A stretch of 64,000 nt of DNA from CAYRNR01 sp964425605 (GTDB lineage Bacteria; Myxococcota_A; UBA796; UBA9615; CAYRNR01), in assembly GCA_964425605.1 (NCBI GenBank), contig CAYRNR010000003.1:62001-126000 (forward strand), read 5' to 3'. The notes under the pieces are model-generated. The model worked only from the letters and a program-made list of their open reading frames with translations, did not search any database and had not been told where the DNA came from. Both the position numbers and the translations under genes were made by a program. Positions 61,136 through 64,000 of this stretch are shown here, piece by piece; within the stretch, counting starts at the first letter, position 1; each line of letters starts with the position of its first letter.

Positions 61136-62386
61136 TCACACCTCTCCCGGGTCGCGCGGCACGGCGGCGACCTGCTCGATGTCCGGGTCGATCTCCACGG
61201 GGGAGGCCGAGGCAGCCAGGCGCGCGCCGCGGACGTCCTTGAGGCCGTTGCCCGTGACCAGCACCACGACGGACTCCCCCTCGGCGAATGCCCCCCGGGC
61301 CGCGAGCTGGACGAACCCGGCATAGCCGGCCGCCCCCGCGGGCTCGGCGAACACGCCGCCCGCGCGCGCCAGGGTTCGCATGGCCCGCAGGATCTCCTCG
61401 TCGGGCACCGCCACGAACGCTCCACCCGTGTCGCGCGCCGCCCGTAGCGCCTTGCGGGCGTCGCGCGGCTGGCCCACGGAGATGGAGTCGGCCACGGTCG
61501 CCGGCTCGATCCGCACGACCTGCTCGGCGCCGGCCTCGAAGGCGGACACCAGCGCGGCGCTTCCGTCAGCCTGGGCCCCGTAGATCCTCGGGACCCGATC
61601 CGCCAGCCCGAGGTGGACCAGATCCGCGAACCCCTTGTGGACGCCGCCGATGATGCAGCCGTCGCCCACGGGCACCACCACCGCGTCGGGGACGCGCCGG
61701 CCCAGCTGTTCGAACAGCTCCAGCGAGACGGTCTTCTTGCCCTCGCCCAGCACCGGGTTGAACGCGGTGGAGCGGCTGTACCAGCCGAACCGGGCGGTGG
61801 CCTCCAGCGACAGGTCGAACGCCTCGTCGTAGGTCCCCCGCACCGCCAGCACCTGGGCTCCGAACAGCAGCAGCTGGGCCACCTTGGGCGCGGGGGCGTC
61901 GTGGGGCACGAACAGCTTCGCCGGGAGGCCGGCGCAGGCGCAGAACAGGGACACCGAGCTCGCCGCGTTCCCCGTGGACGCCGCGGTCAGGACCGTGGCG
62001 CCGCGCTCCACGGCGTCTGCGACCCCCACCAGGGACGCGCGGTCCTTGAAGCTCCCCGAAGGGTTCCGGCCGTCGTCCTTGATCCACAGGGTGATCCCCT
62101 CGGCCGGGGACAGCCCGTCCGCCGGCAGCAGCGGCGTGGGCCCGAAGGGCGGGTGCGCGAACGAGGGCGCCGCAGACACCGGCAGGATCGGCAGGTACCG
62201 CCAGATCCCCTCGCCGGCGGGAGGGTGGGCCAGCCGCGCCCGCAGGGTGTCGCGCGCCTCGGCGCGGTAGTGGATGGCCACGGTACCGTCCAGGTCACCG
62301 CAGTCAGGGCAGGTGTACTGGATCTCGCCGGGGTCGAACGTGCGCCCGCAGGCGTCGCACAGCAGGTGGCTGATCAACGAGTTCAT
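61136..62386 (-). CDS. thrC: Threonine synthase
   Basis: 416 residues from the ATG at 62386. The N-terminal zinc ribbon has Cys10, 13, 26 and 29 (CDAC, CPDC). PLP fold type II: NPSGSFKDRASLVG with PLP Lys114, STGNAASSVSLFCACAGL, PVGDGCIIGG (PLP phosphate-binding loop) and VVLVTGNGLKDV near the C-terminus. This is the longer, zinc-ribbon-bearing class of threonine synthase, which converts O-phosphohomoserine to threonine; a related carbon-sulfur or carbamoyl function cannot be ruled out without alignment. The 5' end overlaps the polymerase-like gene by 83 bp, and the stop is 2 bp from the next start. Confidence 0.85.
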   Translation of the reverse strand: MNSLISHLLCDACGRTFDPGEIQYTCPDCGDLDGTVAIHYRAEARDTLRARLAHPPAGEGIWRYLPILPVSAAPSFAHPPFGPTPLLPADGLSPAEGITLWIKDDGRNPSGSFKDRASLVGVADAVERGATVLTAASTGNAASSVSLFCACAGLPAKLFVPHDAPAPKVAQLLLFGAQVLAVRGTYDEAFDLSLEATARFGWYSRSTAFNPVLGEGKKTVSLELFEQLGRRVPDAVVVPVGDGCIIGGVHKGFADLVHLGLADRVPRIYGAQADGSAALVSAFEAGAEQVVRIEPATVADSISVGQPRDARKALRAARDTGGAFVAVPDEEILRAMRTLARAGGVFAEPAGAAGYAGFVQLAARGAFAEGESVVVLVTGNGLKDVRGARLAASASPVEIDPDIEQVAAVPRDPGEV

Positions 62387-63902
62387 GTTCCCTAGGATGG
62401 GGTGGGAGGGCGCGGTTGGGCAAGGGCGTTGGGGACGTCGGGGTCCACCGATCCGCCATCCTCCCCGGTTCACCGTTTTCTTGCGCGATCGCGGACCGCC
62501 TGCGGCGGAAGTAGACGATCCCCTCGAACAGCAGCGTCCAGCAGGCCACGAAGGCGATGGGCTTGAAGGCGTCGCAGACGAGCATGGCGAGGTTGTCGTA
62601 GGGCCTCATCTCGATCAGCGCGTAGAACGGCCAGACGTAGAACAGCCGGCTGCCGGATCGGAACGCCCGGAACAGCACCGCGAAGATCAGCCCGCAGATG
62701 AGGCCCACGCCGACGATGCCCGGCCAGCCGTAGTTGTAGAATGCCTCGGCGGAGATGGGCACGGTCTTGGTGGTGGTGCGCGCCTCCACGTCCGTGAGGA
62801 ACCCGAGCCGGACCGCGAAGTGATTGTTCACGCTCTCGTTGAGCGACGGCTTGTTGCTCCACAGGATCCGCGGGACGAGCGCGTAGGCCGCCGGGTACAG
62901 CGTGACGCCGCGACCGTAGGGCACCATGCGGGGGACGAGGTAGTGGACCACCGCGTTGGAGCTGCGCTCGTTGAGCCGCTCGCCGAGGAACGAGAGGTTG
63001 TCCCCGGCCACCGACTCGCTGGAGCCGCCGGTCCACTCCTTTTCGAAGCTCCGGCTCATGGCGTCCAGGCTCTCGCCGATGGACAGCCGCTCGTAGTAGT
63101 TGGTCCGGAAGCCGATCAGGTCGCGGTAGGCCAGCTTCACGGGCTGCATCACGACCATCATCACCACCACGGCCGCGAAGAACCCCGCCGGTACCCGCCG
63201 CGTGCGCGCGAGGTCGGCCAGGGCGGCCACCACGATGGGGTACAGCGCACGCTCCATGCGGCCGGAGAGCAGCCCCACGCACACCGAGGCGACGACGAAG
63301 ACCACGTATCCCACGTCGAACCAGCGGGCCGTGCGATGCCGGCTCCGTTCGAAGATCATCAGCAGTTGGAGCATCGTCGGCGAGAACACGGACAGCGCCG
63401 GGTAGTAGAACGCCTGTTTGCTGCTCTCGTACCAGATCAGCTCGAACGACAGCGCCAGGGACGCGAACGCCGCAGAGAGGAGCAAGGGCTGCGAGATCGG
63501 CGGCGACGTGGCCCGGCTCTTCCGCCGGGGGATCACGCGCGCCACGAGCACGAAGCCCGCCACGACGGTGGACACGAACAGCAGATCGCCCTGCAGCGAC
63601 GCGGTCATCGCGCCTGAGTTGCTCAGCATCGAGAACGGGAACAGGCGGAGCGACTTGCCCTCGTAGAATATGGGGAAGGCCCAGTACAGGTAGTACTGCA
63701 GCACCACCCACGCGAGGATGGGCAGCTCGTGGCGGCGGGCGCGCATCGCCCTGAGGAGCACCAGGAAGGTCAGCACCCCCATGACGCCGGCCATGAACGC
63801 CTGGCCAATCGTGTAGTCCGCATACGCGAACGCCAGGTGCACCACCAACACGATCGCCGCGCCGACGACGTAGGTCGACCGGGACTGGTACAGCAGTTTC
63901 AA
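62304..63902 (-). CDS. O-antigen polymerase (Wzy)-like membrane protein
   Basis: About 532 residues from TTG at 63902 (GGGAGGGTTCCA upstream). There are some twelve hydrophobic segments (STYVVGAAIVLVVHLAFAYA, FMAGVMGVLTFLVLLRAMRA, FFAAVVVMMVVMQPVKLAYR) and a large periplasmic loop with VPRMVPYGRGVTLYPAAYAL and FYNYGWPGIVGVGLICGLIF, as in oligosaccharide repeat-unit polymerases. It would join lipid-linked sugar units in the periplasm. The last 50 residues after GRMADR are Pro/Arg-rich and run antisense-like over the start of thrC, so the true end may be earlier if a base is wrong. It fits with the glycosyltransferase at the other end of the window only loosely. Confidence 0.75.
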   Translation of the reverse strand: MKLLYQSRSTYVVGAAIVLVVHLAFAYADYTIGQAFMAGVMGVLTFLVLLRAMRARRHELPILAWVVLQYYLYWAFPIFYEGKSLRLFPFSMLSNSGAMTASLQGDLLFVSTVVAGFVLVARVIPRRKSRATSPPISQPLLLSAAFASLALSFELIWYESSKQAFYYPALSVFSPTMLQLLMIFERSRHRTARWFDVGYVVFVVASVCVGLLSGRMERALYPIVVAALADLARTRRVPAGFFAAVVVMMVVMQPVKLAYRDLIGFRTNYYERLSIGESLDAMSRSFEKEWTGGSSESVAGDNLSFLGERLNERSSNAVVHYLVPRMVPYGRGVTLYPAAYALVPRILWSNKPSLNESVNNHFAVRLGFLTDVEARTTTKTVPISAEAFYNYGWPGIVGVGLICGLIFAVLFRAFRSGSRLFYVWPFYALIEMRPYDNLAMLVCDAFKPIAFVACWTLLFEGIVYFRRRRSAIAQENGEPGRMADRWTPTSPTPLPNRALPPHPREHELVDQPPAVRRLRAHVRPRRDPVHLP

Positions 63903-64000
63903 TGGAACCCTCCCGCCGGTACTTCCCCAATTGCCTCGAGAGGCACCCAACCCGTTGCCCCGTAGAACGCAGGCGGCGGGCCGCAGGGAAAAAAAGGCGG

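Overview
The window is a 64 kb piece of a very GC-rich, GC3-rich bacterial chromosome or metagenome scaffold. It contains one 100-base run of N at 57578-57677. Three things point to a Myxococcota-type (old 'Deltaproteobacteria') organism: proteins built from MopE-like Cys/Asp repeats (CD-x-x-DNDCDG), C-termini of MYXO-CTERM type (Cys-x-Cys, one membrane helix, Arg cluster), and many lipoproteins with a poly-Asp linker right after the lipobox. I saw no rRNA, tRNA, IS element, prophage or CRISPR array.

Layout. 1-3253: a truncated glycosyltransferase, a sulfotransferase and three outer-membrane-barrel-like proteins. 3412-5493: a glutamate/dicarboxylate symporter with an extra SH3-like insert and a small membrane-anchored partner. 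5498-10307: two tandem paralogous MopE-repeat/MYXO-CTERM proteins with 13 and 9 repeats. 10517-12591: a Tat-exported DUF362 protein translationally coupled to a DUF6599 protein. 12593-19248: lipoproteins (two ExbD-like domains, CotH-like kinase, transglutaminase-like) and a HAD phosphatase. 19341-22604: one reading frame that joins a glycyl-radical-enzyme activase to a complete glycyl radical enzyme. 22601-29151: two alpha/beta hydrolases, a HEAT-repeat protein, a TolQ/ExbB channel, a ferredoxin-nitroreductase and a cysteine-desulfurase-like enzyme. 29203-33792: a porin-like protein and two lipoproteins in an operon. 33872-37807: a sodium:solute symporter, a secreted protein and a TreT-like trehalose glycosyltransferase. 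37808-38166: a gene-free gap with repeated hairpins. 38167-48506: beta-propeller, MopE/fibrinogen-like and other exported proteins, an FHA-GGDEF cyclase and a PNPOx-fold protein. 48528-50668: a gene remnant, a double-flavodoxin oxidoreductase and a TetR regulator that share an operator sequence. 50776-57917: more exported lipoproteins. 58024-63902: an operon-like minus-strand run of thiL, DUF4349, a lipoprotein, thrC and an O-antigen-polymerase-like protein.

Twenty of about 51 genes encode probable lipoproteins, and 13 of these carry the poly-Asp linker, so most of the window concerns the cell surface. The strongest candidate for something new is the fused activase-glycyl radical enzyme: both halves keep every catalytic residue I could check, and they are joined by only about a dozen residues. 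Secondary candidates are the poly-Asp linker as a sorting or display element, the symporter with the extracytoplasmic SH3-like insert, a lipoprotein with segments like those of beta-pore-forming toxins, and the repeated hairpins downstream of the trehalose gene.
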